Source: Candidatus Eisenbergiella merdipullorum
GTDB taxonomy: Bacteria; Bacillota; Clostridia; Lachnospirales; Lachnospiraceae
Direction: 5' to 3'
Length of the DNA stretch: 64,000 nt
NCBI GenBank assembly: GCA_019118445.1
Contig: DWYY01000058.1
Coordinates: forward strand, 1-64,000
In this document: positions 1 through 8,597 of the stretch, piece after piece
Numbering within the stretch: position 1 is the first letter of the stretch
Layout: each line of letters opens with the position of its first letter
Notes under the pieces: generated by a model
What the model was told of the DNA's origin: nothing
The model's input: the letters and a program-made list of their open reading frames with translations, nothing else
The model's database searches: none
Position numbers and translations under genes: made by a program

Positions 1-121
1 CGCAGCAGGGAACAGCGACGGGGGTTATTCCATGCCGGTATCCAGGCCCGAACCCAGCGCGCCCGGCGACGGTTTCATGAACATTCCGGATGGGATTGAC
101 GAGGAACTGCCGTTTAATTGA
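1..121 (+). CDS. ssb: Single-stranded DNA-binding protein SSB, C-terminal end (partial)
   Basis: Only the last 39 codons are inside the window, open from base 2 to a TGA at 119-121. The frame is rich in Gly, Ser and Pro and ends in the acidic tip DEELPFN, which matches the conserved SSB tail that binds replication and repair partners. It sits just before rpsR, the usual rpsF-ssb-rpsR order in Bacillota, which supports the call. The DNA-binding OB fold lies outside the window. Confidence 0.88.
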   Translation, partial: AAGNSDGGYSMPVSRPEPSAPGDGFMNIPDGIDEELPFN

Positions 122-154
122 TGATTGTTAAGGTTTTCAGACAGGAGGCAAATT

Positions 155-418
155 ATGGCTTATAATAAAGCAGAGAGATCTGATGCACCGGCTAAGAGAA
201 GAGGCGGCGTGCGCAGAAGAAAGAAAGTCTGCGTATTCTGTGGAAAAGACAATGTGATCGACTACAAGGATGTCAATAAGTTAAAGAGATACGTTTCTGA
301 GAGAGGAAAGATCCTTCCCAGAAGGATTACCGGAAACTGCGCAAAGCACCAGAGAGCCCTTACCGTGGCGATCAAGCGCGCAAGACATCTGGCTTTGATG
401 CCTTACGTAGCCGAATAA
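155..418 (+). CDS. rpsR: 30S ribosomal protein bS18
   Basis: 87 residues, the normal length of bS18, a small-subunit protein that pairs with bS6. The core [15 protein letters not shown], then [18 protein letters not shown], is diagnostic. The start at 155 is set by AGGAGG at 143-148; an in-frame TTG at 125 lacks a ribosome site. It follows ssb by 33 bases and is probably co-transcribed with it. The final bases of the gene are echoed in the 3' flank (see repeat). Confidence 0.97.
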   Translation: MAYNKAERSDAPAKRRGGVRRRKKVCVFCGKDNVIDYKDVNKLKRYVSERGKILPRRITGNCAKHQRALTVAIKRARHLALMPYVAE

Positions 419-467
419 CTATGAAGCCAGATGTCTCGACATCGTGGTTATGATGCCTTATGTAGCC
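383..467 (+). repeat. Echo of the rpsR 3' end with an inverted repeat
   Basis: A 12-base segment at 383-394 inside rpsR is perfectly complementary to 425-436 just after the stop, so the transcript can fold over the rpsR stop codon. In addition, 17 bases at 396-412 recur at 451-467 with one mismatch. Together they look like a small duplication with inversion at the end of rpsR, or a 3' UTR fold. Confidence 0.6.
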
Positions 468-507
468 AAGCATTTTTATTCAGCCGGGTAAGTATTGCAG
501 AGTAGAT

Positions 508-553
508 GAAAAGCCCTGCGGCACCGCATATGCGGAAGCCGCGGGGCTTTTTT
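508..553 (+). terminator. Rho-independent terminator of the ssb-rpsR operon
   Basis: AAAGCCCTGCGGC pairs with GCCGCGGGGCTTT across a short loop, followed by a run of T. Confidence 0.85.
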
Positions 554-758
554 GCCGGAAAGATGCATTTACTGCTGGAGAAAAGGAAAACACGTCGGAG
601 ATATCTGAAGGAATTTTCGAAAATATTAAGAATCCATTAGGAAAATGTTTATCGAAACCTGCAGAGGTTTTTTATTCTTTTCCGTTATCCTGTATGCAGA
701 ACAAAGAACAAAAGGACTGCATCGGAAGGATGCATGTTCTGGAAACGGAGGGAATGAG

Positions 759-1319
759 ATGTATTATGATACGCAGTCGTCGCAGCGGCCTGAACATGAC
801 GGAAAAAGAAATGTGTGGAAGATCATCCTGTTTGCGGTTTTGCTTCTCTGTGCCCTGCCGGTGCTGATCCCGCTTTCTCTGTGTGCGGCGGGCGGCATTC
901 TGGTTGTAGCGCTGTGTGTGGCAGGAGCGGCACTTGCTGCCATTCTTGCCGTGGCAGGAGGGCTTTTGGGACTGGGATTCTGTGGGCTGGGAGGGCTGCT
1001 CTTCCTGGCGGGGATGCAGCTTGCCGCGCTGATCGGAATCGGTTTTGGAGCGGTCCTGATCTTTCTTGCTCCGGCAAGCGGGCTTGCAATCCTGGGTGCA
1101 AGTCTTTTGATAACGGGAGCGGGCGTGCTGTGCTGGCTTGCTCTGTGGCAGATCATAAAGCTTCTGGTAAAGGGATTCCCAAGCCTGGTAAACTGGGTCC
1201 GCCGGATGCTGTTTGAAAGACGCATGCCTAAGCGGAGAAAGATGCAGACAGCAGAGGATGCCCATGAAGCCACAATGGATGGGGAAGAGGTACGGAAAGG
1301 AGCCGGTTATGATGAATAA
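759..1319 (+). CDS. Glycine-rich multi-spanning membrane protein, unknown function
   Basis: 186 residues. After a short polar N-terminus the protein is almost continuously hydrophobic from about residue 20 to 145, rich in Gly, Ala and Leu, enough for four or five membrane helices, and it ends in a charged cytosolic tail. The start at 759 has GGAGG at 747-751; open frame extends upstream without a ribosome site. The next gene starts 11 bases inside this one, so the two are translationally coupled. Membrane proteins of this kind often precede DUF4097 proteins in Bacillota, but I do not recognise a specific family and give no function. Confidence 0.72.
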   Translation: MYYDTQSSQRPEHDGKRNVWKIILFAVLLLCALPVLIPLSLCAAGGILVVALCVAGAALAAILAVAGGLLGLGFCGLGGLLFLAGMQLAALIGIGFGAVLIFLAPASGLAILGASLLITGAGVLCWLALWQIIKLLVKGFPSLVNWVRRMLFERRMPKRRKMQTAEDAHEATMDGEEVRKGAGYDE

Positions 1320-2298
1320 ATGGATGAAAAAGACGCTGATCGTAAGCGTGTCAGTGGCAGCGGCGGGTGCTGTTCTTCTGGGAGCTGGAGTGGCGCTGGG
1401 AGGTTCGCCTTCTTTTTACTATGATGCGGACGGCCTTCATGTAAAGGAGAATACAAAGGAGGCTGCCAGGCGGGATTACGTTCTGGAAAATACACAGACG
1501 GAAGCATTTTCCAGGCTGGAAGTAGATCTTCAGGATTCTGATCTGCAGATCGTTTCCGGAGATACCTGGTCAGTGGAATATGTGCTGGACGGCTGGTATT
1601 CGGAGCCGGTTTACAGTGTGGAGAACGGTACGCTGACTCTGCAGGAGGGAAGTTATGTGTATACAGGAGATTTTCGGGTCAGTTTTGGTTTCGGAGATGC
1701 CTGGATGAATGAGAGCACAGAGGTGGCCAGAAGCCCTTATGTGAAGATTACGATCCCTGAGAATGCGAGACTGGAAGATGTGAACATCACGAACGGTTCC
1801 GGAAAGGTATCCATTGAAAAGAACCTGCGCGCAGATTCTGTTACGATCCATGCAGACGACGGAGATGTCCGTCTGGATGGCTGGACGGGTGACACTTTGG
1901 ATATGGAAACGGAATACGGAGAGGTGGTCACCGGAACGCTGGATGGAAAAGACGTGACCATATACGGAAATTCCGGGGCCATTCAGATCGGCTTGCTGAA
2001 GGCGGATACTGCGGTTCTCGAAACGGAGTACGGAGATGTGGATGCCGATGTGGAAAAAGCGCAGAGCTTGGAGGTGGAAAGCACGGACGGGGAGGTACGT
2101 CTGGACCTGACTGGTCAGATGGAGGATTATGGGGTCAGCCTGTATTCCGAATATGGTGTGATCCGCCTTCCCCAGGGGACGGTGGAGCCGGATGAGGATG
2201 ACGGAAGCAGTGAGTTCATCCGGCTGGGAGCGGACCGGGATACGGCGGGCATTCAGGTGTATACCGAATCCGGGGATATCCGTATCCGGGAGAACTGA
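1309..2298 (+). CDS. DUF4097-type beta-repeat protein with N-terminal membrane anchor
   Basis: 329 residues. Residues about 8-28 form one hydrophobic anchor; the rest is an extracytoplasmic domain of short repeated strands with recurring patterns such as TEYGEV, TEYGDV, SEYGVI and TESGDI. This is the look of DUF4097 (putative adhesin-like parallel beta fold). AAAGGAG at 1297-1302 supports ATG 1309 or 1312. It overlaps the upstream membrane protein by 11 bases, suggesting joint function in envelope sensing or organisation, which is inference. A strong terminator follows. Confidence 0.82.
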   Translation: MMNKWMKKTLIVSVSVAAAGAVLLGAGVALGGSPSFYYDADGLHVKENTKEAARRDYVLENTQTEAFSRLEVDLQDSDLQIVSGDTWSVEYVLDGWYSEPVYSVENGTLTLQEGSYVYTGDFRVSFGFGDAWMNESTEVARSPYVKITIPENARLEDVNITNGSGKVSIEKNLRADSVTIHADDGDVRLDGWTGDTLDMETEYGEVVTGTLDGKDVTIYGNSGAIQIGLLKADTAVLETEYGDVDADVEKAQSLEVESTDGEVRLDLTGQMEDYGVSLYSEYGVIRLPQGTVEPDEDDGSSEFIRLGADRDTAGIQVYTESGDIRIREN

Positions 2299-2326
2299 AA
2301 CGGGAATAATAACAGAGAAGAGACAG

Positions 2327-2370
2327 GAAAAGCTCCGTGGGAATCGGGATCTCCCATGGAGCTTTTGCTT
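2327..2370 (+). terminator. Rho-independent terminator
   Basis: A 15-bp stem, AAAAGCTCCGTGGGA against TCCCATGGAGCTTTT with one G-T pair, ends the two-gene membrane/DUF4097 operon. Confidence 0.88.
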
Positions 2371-2537
2371 AAAGTGGTCGGTTAAATGATTTGAGTGGTG
2401 TCCTCTTATTGGAAAAGCGGCGGGAAGAGAAATTACCATGCGTCTACTTATAGAGTATAGTATGGAGCAGGAACTTGTATCTTTTTCTTTTATAGGTTTT
2501 TATCCACTAATTGATTGTGCTTTTGGTTTGATATCTT

Positions 2538-2898
2538 TTAATGAAATTCATGCAGCGGTTTTATCATAATTAGGCACGGATTGTTTTCATCCCACATCTC
2601 TGTAAGGGTTATTAAAGGAGAGAAGCCTATTTTCTCATAAAATTTTCTGGTTTGAGCATATGGTCCATAATGTATAATATCGCTTAGTGTCTTTACAATG
2701 ACAAAGTCGCATCCGTTTTGAATAAAATATGTTTCAACAGCAGTATAAAGAGTTTCGCCAATGCCTTTACGGTGATATTCCGGGAGAACCCCGCACACAA
2801 AAAGGTCACCAGTATGGTAGTGATTCCAGAATGCTTCTGGTGCAGATAGATTTTTCCTTCTTATCTTCCAATTGCCGAATATGAAATTTTCGCTCCAT
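2538..2898 (-). pseudogene. GNAT acetyltransferase, internally deleted and frameshifted
   Basis: The 3' part encodes a good GNAT acetyl-CoA-binding core, VCGVLPEYHRKGIG, and the end of the fold (86 residues). Upstream, in another frame from ATG 2898, lies a typical GNAT N-terminus, RKFHIRQLED then SILESLPYW, which in full proteins continues as WFG. The frame stops at TGA right after YW and the C-terminal part resumes in the next frame. About 130-150 bases of the middle of the gene seem lost. Surrounding DNA (2.4-3.0 kb) is clearly more AT-rich than its neighbours, compatible with acquired DNA. An extended -10 (TGCTATACT on this strand) lies at 2930-2938. Confidence 0.75.
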
Positions 2899-3052
2899 TT
2901 TTACTCCCATAATATCAAAAACTTATCTTAGTATAGCATAGTTCAATTGCCAGAACAAGAAATAGAAATAATATTCATATCATTTATTAGTTAAAAACTT
3001 TTCGCTGTCGCATCCTGTCGCCCCATGTCAGCGGACAGAGAGACGAAAACTA

Positions 3053-3081
3053 TGGCAATCTGGCAGGAAAAATGTTATAAT
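3053..3081 (+). promoter_or_regulatory. Probable promoter of gdpP-rplI-dnaB
   Basis: A perfect -10 TATAAT at 3076-3081 lies 17 bases after a weak -35 (TGGCAA, 3053-3058). Transcription would start near 3088, just before a perfect 18-bp palindrome. Confidence 0.55.
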
Positions 3082-3110
3082 AGCAACAGTGTTGTTTGAA
3101 CACACCCGCA

Positions 3111-3128
3111 CCCGCAGATATCTGCGGG
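3111..3128. repeat. Perfect 18-bp palindrome in the gdpP leader
   Basis: CCCGCAGATATCTGCGGG is self-complementary. It lies in the presumed 5' UTR, about 85 bases before the gdpP start, without a T-run, so it may be a leader hairpin or an operator rather than a terminator. Confidence 0.6.
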
Positions 3129-3214
3129 GATGTGTCAATGTGCAGGGTGGAGAAACTGCAGTCTGCGCAGCAGAAAAGAACTTTCCGGGAACCGTGCTGT
3201 TTTTCCGGGAAAAA

Positions 3215-5281
3215 ATGGGTACGGATATGAAGAAAAAACGAGTCAAACTGAAGGGGCGGCTGAGAATCTATATGCAGACATCCCTGTATCTGGGGCTTCT
3301 GCTTGTCCTGGTGGATCTGGGGATCTATATGCTGGACGCAAGGGCGGGATTCCTTTTGTCCTGTTTCCTAGTACTGTATTTCGGGATGATCTTTTACCTG
3401 ATGCTTTACAACAGGCCGATCATCATAAACGAGCTGGTGAGCTTTGCCACGCAGTACGGGCAGATCCAGAAGGAGCTGCTGAGGGAGCTGGACGTCCCAT
3501 ACGCACTATTGGATGAGGATGGAAAGATCATTTGGCATAACAAGGCTTTTTCACGCGTCATACATAATGAAAAGGCGCTGAGGAGGTCAGTCACATCCTT
3601 CTTTTCCTCTGTGACAAGGGACAGGCTCCCTTCGGAGGAGGAAGGCGTCGCGGAATTCGAGCTTTCCTACGGAGACAGCGAGTATGAGGCAAAATTTACC
3701 CGGATATCGCTGAAAGAAGCGGCAAATGACAGCGACATCATCGAGGATGAAGAGTATAAAGGCTGTCTGTTCGCCATGTATCTGTTTGATGAGACGGCGC
3801 TGAAGATCGCTTTGAAAGAAAATGATGATCAGTCTCTTGCGGTGGGGCTGATCTATCTGGATAACTACGACGAGGCGCTGGAGAGCGTGGAAGAGGTACG
3901 GCGTTCACTCCTGATCGCGCTGATCGACAGAAAGGTGAACAAGTACGTTTCAAGTTTCGACGGCATCTGCCGGAAGATGGAGAAGGACAAGTATCTGGCA
4001 ATCCTCCGTAAGAAGGCCGTGGCACAGATGAGCGAGAAGCGCTTTGAGATCCTGGATGATGTGAAGACCGTTAACATCGGAAACGAGATGGCGGTCACTA
4101 TCAGTGTAGGGATAGGGCTGGACGGCCTGACCTACTCCCAGAATTATGAGTTTTCCCGGGCAGCCATCGACATGGCCCTTGGCCGCGGCGGAGATCAGGC
4201 GGTGGTCAAGACGCCGGAGCAGATCAGCTATTATGGCGGAAAGAGCCAGCAGGTGGAGAAGAATACCCGCGTGAAGGCAAGGGTGAAGGCGCATGCGCTG
4301 CATGAGATCATCACCAGCAGGGACCGGGTGTTGATCATGGGCCACAAGCTGGGAGATGTGGACTGCTTCGGCGCGGCGATCGGTATCTATCGGATCGCGA
4401 AAGCGCTTGACCGCAGGGCACAGATCGTCATCAACGAGGTCAGCACATCAGTGCAGCCGCTCATGGAGATGTTCCAGAACAACCGGGAATATGAGCCGGA
4501 TATGTTCTTAAAGAGCCAGCAGGCTGTCGAGATCGCTGAAAGCAATATGGTGCTCATCGTGGTGGATGTGAATAAGCCGAGCCTGACGGAGTGCCCGGAG
4601 CTCCTGAAGATATGCAAGTCCATTGTGGTGTTGGACCATCACCGGCAGGGGACGGAGCGGATCGAAAACGCGACGCTTTCCTATGTGGAAGCATACGCGT
4701 CTTCGACTTGTGAAATGGTATCTGAGATCCTGCAGTATATTGACGACGGTGTACGGATCCGGGTGGAGGAAGCGGACTGCATGTATGCCGGCATGATGAT
4801 CGACACCAACAATTTCCTGACCAAAACAGGGGTGCGCACCTTTGAGGCGGCGGCTTTCCTGAGAAGGAACGGTGCGGATGTGACGCGCGTGAGAAAGCTG
4901 TTCCGGGAAAATGTGGATGAGTACAAGGCCAAAGCGGATGCGGTCCGGCAGGCGGAGATATACCGCAATTATTACGCGATCTCCACCTGTACCAGCGAAG
5001 GGCTGCAGAGTCCTACGATCGTCGGCGCGCAGGCCGCGAATGAGCTTTTGAACATCAAGGGCATCAAGGCGAGCTTTGTGCTTACGGAATACCAGGGGCG
5101 GATCTATGTCAGCGCCAGATCCATTGACGAAGCGAACGTGCAGGTAGTCATGGAGAGGATGGGCGGCGGCGGCCATATGAATATGGCGGGCTGCCAGTTC
5201 AGTGACAAAAAGATCCCTGAGGTGATCGACCAGATCAAACAGACGCTGGATCAAATGATAGAGGAAGGTGAATTGAAGTAA
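3215..5281 (+). CDS. gdpP: Cyclic di-AMP phosphodiesterase GdpP (PAS-degenerate GGDEF-DHH/DHHA1)
   Basis: 688 residues from ATG 3215 (another in-frame ATG is at 3227; neither has a strong ribosome site). Order: two membrane helices (about 20-75), a PAS-like segment, a degenerate GGDEF domain, then the DHH phosphoesterase with [22 protein letters not shown] and the DHH triad at residues about 474-476, and DHHA1 with [12 protein letters not shown] near 650. GdpP hydrolyses c-di-AMP to pApA and so controls potassium, turgor and cell-wall homeostasis at the membrane. The stop overlaps the rplI ATG by one base, so it is co-expressed with rplI and dnaB, the standard Bacillota arrangement. Confidence 0.94.
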   Translation: MGTDMKKKRVKLKGRLRIYMQTSLYLGLLLVLVDLGIYMLDARAGFLLSCFLVLYFGMIFYLMLYNRPIIINELVSFATQYGQIQKELLRELDVPYALLDEDGKIIWHNKAFSRVIHNEKALRRSVTSFFSSVTRDRLPSEEEGVAEFELSYGDSEYEAKFTRISLKEAANDSDIIEDEEYKGCLFAMYLFDETALKIALKENDDQSLAVGLIYLDNYDEALESVEEVRRSLLIALIDRKVNKYVSSFDGICRKMEKDKYLAILRKKAVAQMSEKRFEILDDVKTVNIGNEMAVTISVGIGLDGLTYSQNYEFSRAAIDMALGRGGDQAVVKTPEQISYYGGKSQQVEKNTRVKARVKAHALHEIITSRDRVLIMGHKLGDVDCFGAAIGIYRIAKALDRRAQIVINEVSTSVQPLMEMFQNNREYEPDMFLKSQQAVEIAESNMVLIVVDVNKPSLTECPELLKICKSIVVLDHHRQGTERIENATLSYVEAYASSTCEMVSEILQYIDDGVRIRVEEADCMYAGMMIDTNNFLTKTGVRTFEAAAFLRRNGADVTRVRKLFRENVDEYKAKADAVRQAEIYRNYYAISTCTSEGLQSPTIVGAQAANELLNIKGIKASFVLTEYQGRIYVSARSIDEANVQVVMERMGGGGHMNMAGCQFSDKKIPEVIDQIKQTLDQMIEEGELK

Positions 5282-5724
5282 TGAAAGTGATATTACTGGA
5301 AGATGTGAAATCCCTTGGGAAAAAGGGAGAGATCGTAAATGTGAACGACGGATACGCGAGGAATTTCATCCTGCCCAAGAAACTGGGCCTGGAAGCGACA
5401 GGGAAAAATCTGAATGATCTAAAGCTCAAGAAAGCGCATGAGGAAAAACGTGCGCAGGAGCTTCTGGAAGCAGCGCAGGAATCCGCCAAGCAGCTGGAAG
5501 GAAAATCCGTTGTGATCAAAATGAAGGCGGGAGAGGGCGGAAAGCTGTTCGGTTCAGTATCCTCAAAGGAGATCGCCGCGGCCTTCAAAGATCAGTGCGG
5601 CGTGGACATCGACAAGAAGAAGATCCAGTTAAACGATCCGATCCGGGCTTTTGGCGCCTATGATGTGCCCGTAAAGCTGCATCCTCAGGTGGTCGGAACG
5701 CTGAAGGTTAAAGTGGAAGAATGA
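5281..5724 (+). CDS. rplI: 50S ribosomal protein bL9
   Basis: 147 residues, the family length. It opens with the characteristic [19 protein letters not shown] and [14 protein letters not shown], continues through the long connecting helix and ends in the C-terminal domain with [12 protein letters not shown]. bL9 bridges the base of the L1 stalk and affects frame maintenance. Its ATG overlaps the gdpP stop by one base, and dnaB follows after 10 bases, indicating one operon. Confidence 0.97.
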   Translation: MKVILLEDVKSLGKKGEIVNVNDGYARNFILPKKLGLEATGKNLNDLKLKKAHEEKRAQELLEAAQESAKQLEGKSVVIKMKAGEGGKLFGSVSSKEIAAAFKDQCGVDIDKKKIQLNDPIRAFGAYDVPVKLHPQVVGTLKVKVEE

Positions 5725-5734
5725 GAAGGATATC

Positions 5735-7075
5735 ATGGCATCAATAGATGAGGCTGTTTTAAAGAGAGTGCTGCCCCACAGCATGGAGGCGGAGCAGTCC
5801 GTGATCGGTTCCATGATCATGGATCGGGAAGCCATTGTGGTGGCGTCCGAGATCATCAGCGGGGATGATTTTTACAACAAGTCCTACGGCGTCCTGTTTG
5901 ACACCATGGTGGAACTGAACGACCAGGGGCAGCCGGTGGATGTGGTGACGCTGCAGAACCGCCTGAAAGAAAAGGATGTGCCGCCGGAAGTCGCCAGCTT
6001 GGAATTCATCCGGGATCTGATCACGGCGGTCCCCACTTCGGCCAATATCAAGTATTATGCCACCATCGTCTCTGAAAAAGCGATGTTGAGGAAGCTGATC
6101 CGGCTGACGGAGGAGATCGCCAATAATTGCTATTCCGAAAAGGACGGGCTGGAGGCGATCCTGGAGGATACGGAGAAGCGGGTATTTGACCTGGTCCAGC
6201 GCAGGAACACGGGAGATTTCGTTCCCATCCGGGAAGTGGTCATGAACGCCATGGATAAGATCGAGAAGGCTTCCCACAGCAATGGGAACGTGACCGGGAT
6301 CGCCACAGGATTCATCGACCTGGATTATCGGACGGCAGGCATGCAGCCTTCGGATCTGGTGCTCATCGCGGCCAGGCCGTCCATGGGGAAAACGGCTTTT
6401 GTTCTGAACATCGCGGAGTATGTCGCTTTTCATTCCGGGGAATGCGTGGCCATCTTCAGCCTGGAGATGAGTAAGGAGCAGCTTGTGAACCGTCTGTTTG
6501 CCATGGAGTCCAAGGTAGATTCCCAGCATCTCCGCACAGGAAATCTTTCCGACCTGGAGTGGGAAAAGCTGATCGAAAGCGCCGGCATGATCGGCCAGTC
6601 CAAGCTGATCATTGACGATACCCCCGGCATCAGTGTGGCGGAGCTTCGTTCCAAATGCCGCAAGTTCAAGCTGGAAATGGATGTGAAGATGGTCATCATC
6701 GATTATCTTCAGCTCATGTCCGGAAGCGGAAGGGGAAACGAATCCAGGCAGCAGGAAATTTCCGATATTTCCCGTTCCCTGAAGGCGCTCGCCAGAGAAC
6801 TGCAGGTTCCCGTGCTGGCGCTCTCCCAGTTGAGCCGTGCGGTGGAGCAGAGACCCGATCACAGGCCCATGCTTTCCGATCTGCGTGAGTCCGGGGCCAT
6901 TGAGCAGGATGCGGATGTGGTCATGTTCATTTACCGGGATGATTATTATAACCCAGACACCGATAAGAAGGGCATTGCGGAGATCAATATCGCCAAGCAG
7001 AGAAACGGTCCGATCGGCACCGTCGATCTGGTGTGGCTGCCAGAATTTACCAAGTTTGCGAATCTCCAGAAATAG
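5735..7075 (+). CDS. dnaB: Replicative DNA helicase DnaB
   Basis: 446 residues, normal for DnaB. The N-terminal domain (about 10-110) is followed by a linker and a RecA-like ATPase with Walker A ARPSMGKT (about 213-220), Walker B MVIIDYLQLM, and SQLSRAVEQRPDHRPMLSDLRESGAIEQDADV. It unwinds the fork as a hexamer on the lagging strand and recruits primase. Start ATG 5735 has GAAGGA upstream. It closes the gdpP-rplI-dnaB operon; its presumed loader and DnaD partner are at 34.7-36.8 kb. Confidence 0.97.
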   Translation: MASIDEAVLKRVLPHSMEAEQSVIGSMIMDREAIVVASEIISGDDFYNKSYGVLFDTMVELNDQGQPVDVVTLQNRLKEKDVPPEVASLEFIRDLITAVPTSANIKYYATIVSEKAMLRKLIRLTEEIANNCYSEKDGLEAILEDTEKRVFDLVQRRNTGDFVPIREVVMNAMDKIEKASHSNGNVTGIATGFIDLDYRTAGMQPSDLVLIAARPSMGKTAFVLNIAEYVAFHSGECVAIFSLEMSKEQLVNRLFAMESKVDSQHLRTGNLSDLEWEKLIESAGMIGQSKLIIDDTPGISVAELRSKCRKFKLEMDVKMVIIDYLQLMSGSGRGNESRQQEISDISRSLKALARELQVPVLALSQLSRAVEQRPDHRPMLSDLRESGAIEQDADVVMFIYRDDYYNPDTDKKGIAEINIAKQRNGPIGTVDLVWLPEFTKFANLQK

Positions 7076-7175
7076 GGGAAGAACAGGCAAAAGGAGAAAA
7101 AAAGGCGGCGCGGAAGCGAAAAAAGTACATAAGACAGAGCGGGAGGCCGTATTAAGCGGCTGACGCTCATTTACA

Positions 7176-7217
7176 GAAGAGGATCATTGCCGGAAAACGG
7201 CTGGTTCTCTTTTTTTT
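7176..7217 (+). terminator. Rho-independent terminator after dnaB
   Basis: An imperfect stem (AGAG...ATCATTGCCG against CGG..GGTTCTCT) with a GAAAA loop is followed by a run of nine T. It ends the gdpP-rplI-dnaB transcript about 100 bases after dnaB. Confidence 0.8.
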
Positions 7218-7269
7218 GTAGCAATGTGGAAGGCTCGTCGTCAGACGGACAATAGAAAGGAAAAGAGAA

Positions 7270-8115
7270 ATGAAAACAGAGCAGGAAAAAAAGGAAGAAC
7301 ATTATCTGATCTCGGAAACCGCCAGGTTGGTCGGGGTGGAAAGTCATGTGCTGCGCTATTGGGAAGAGGAGCTGAAGCTGCCGATCCGGCGTAATGAACT
7401 GGGACACAGGTATTATACAAAGGAAGATGTAGAGCAGTTCAGGGAGATCAAGAAACTGAAGGAGCAGGGACTGCAGCTGAAAGCTATCCGTACCGTGCTT
7501 ACAGCGGATAACAGCATGCAGATCCTCATGCCGATCTCGGAGAAAGAAGTGTCTCAGATAAGCGGACAGGCACAGAAAAGTCAGCCTGCTGAGACGGAAG
7601 GAAAGCCTCTGGACACAGGGGAAAAGGCGATGCGCCTGCAGATGCTGCTGCACAGTCTGATCTCGCAGGCGGTGAGGGAAAACAATGAGGAACTGACCCG
7701 GCAGATACGGGATACCATAACGAAGGAGATGGACTATCAGTTCCGCGCGCAGGAGGAAGAAAACCGAAAGAGAGAACAGGAACATATGGAGAAAGAGGAG
7801 GAGCATTTCCGGAAACTGGATGAAACACTGCGCCTGTATGCCGGAAAGAAGGGAAAGACGCCGCCTCAAAACAGTCTGCGGGAAAAGAAAAGGCAGCGGA
7901 AGGAAGCGGAAAAAGCACAGAAAGAAGCGGATAAAGTGCAGAGACAGGAGAGAAGGGAAGCGCAGAAGGCAGCGCGGGAGGCGGAGGCAAAGAGCCGGAA
8001 AGAGGCTGCAAAAGCCCGCCGGGAAGATATGCGGACGCAGAAGGAACAGAATCGGTTACAGAAAGTGAAAGAAAAAAAGGGCAGAAGAAATGCAGAGACG
8101 ACGAATCCGCTGTGA
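7270..8115 (+). CDS. MerR-type helix-turn-helix protein with long charged coiled coil
   Basis: 281 residues. Residues about 10-75 form a MerR-like DNA-binding domain: ETARLVGVESHVLRYWEEE, then RYYTKEDVEQFREIKKLKEQG. The remainder has no effector-binding domain; from about residue 130 it becomes an extremely Lys/Glu/Arg/Ala-rich coiled coil. This architecture resembles chromosome-anchoring or DnaD/RacA-like MerR proteins more than metal or drug sensors, but that is inference. GGAAAAGAG gives the start at 7270. It stands alone after the dnaB terminator. Confidence 0.8.
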   Translation: MKTEQEKKEEHYLISETARLVGVESHVLRYWEEELKLPIRRNELGHRYYTKEDVEQFREIKKLKEQGLQLKAIRTVLTADNSMQILMPISEKEVSQISGQAQKSQPAETEGKPLDTGEKAMRLQMLLHSLISQAVRENNEELTRQIRDTITKEMDYQFRAQEEENRKREQEHMEKEEEHFRKLDETLRLYAGKKGKTPPQNSLREKKRQRKEAEKAQKEADKVQRQERREAQKAAREAEAKSRKEAAKARREDMRTQKEQNRLQKVKEKKGRRNAETTNPL

Positions 8116-8157
8116 AAGAAATGCGAGGAAAAAATTCATTCTTTTCAAAAATCTTGA

Positions 8158-8188
8158 TAAAAAGATGGCAGCCGGAAAGCTGCCATCT
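8158..8188 (-). terminator. Terminator downstream of the ferredoxin gene
   Basis: GATGGCAGC and GCTGCCATC form a 9-bp stem at about 8164-8188. Read on the minus strand the stem is followed by a T-run, so it suits the ferredoxin transcript; read on the plus strand it could also halt the MerR-type gene, though without T-run. Confidence 0.75.
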
Positions 8189-8276
8189 TCTGCTACATCT
8201 GTGGTGATATCCCAAGATGCCTTTCTTATGTTTCTGCCGGTGTCCGGCAGACGCAGTCTGTGAAAACCGTCTGCGA

Positions 8277-8447
8277 TCAGCCCTGGGAAATAGCTCCGGT
8301 AGGGCATGCACCAGCGCAGGAACCGCACTCAATGCAGGTATCAGGATCGATCACATACTTTCCATCTCCCTGAGAAATGGCTCCTACAGGGCACTGTCCC
8401 TCGCAGGTTCCGCAGCTTACACAAGCGTCGCCAATTACGTATGCCAT
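8277..8447 (-). CDS. 2[4Fe-4S] ferredoxin
   Basis: 56 residues, the size of clostridial ferredoxin. Two CxxCxxCxxxCP motifs are seen at Cys9, 12, 15, 19 and Cys38, 41, 44, 48, ligating two [4Fe-4S] clusters for low-potential electron transfer in the cytosol, for example with hydrogenase or pyruvate:ferredoxin oxidoreductase. The start has AGGAGG at 8456-8461. It has its own promoter and terminator and lies next to the PFL activase, which needs a low-potential electron donor; whether this ferredoxin serves it is inference. Confidence 0.95.
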   Translation of the reverse strand: MAYVIGDACVSCGTCEGQCPVGAISQGDGKYVIDPDTCIECGSCAGACPTGAISQG

Positions 8448-8492
8448 AGTTGTATCCTCCTTTGAGTAATAGTCTACTGATTTCCACTTGTT

Positions 8493-8521
8493 ATTTTAAT
8501 ATAGAAGAAGAAAATGTACAA
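8493..8521 (-). promoter_or_regulatory. Promoter of the ferredoxin gene
   Basis: On the minus strand TTGTAC (8516-8521) and TAAAAT (8493-8498) are separated by 17 bases, 46 bases before the start codon. Confidence 0.6.
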
Positions 8522-8597
8522 GTGATTTTTCAGGAATATTGGCCGAATCCTTGTACTTTTTGAAAAACATTTCCGGCAATTTGAAAAAAAGGAAGCT

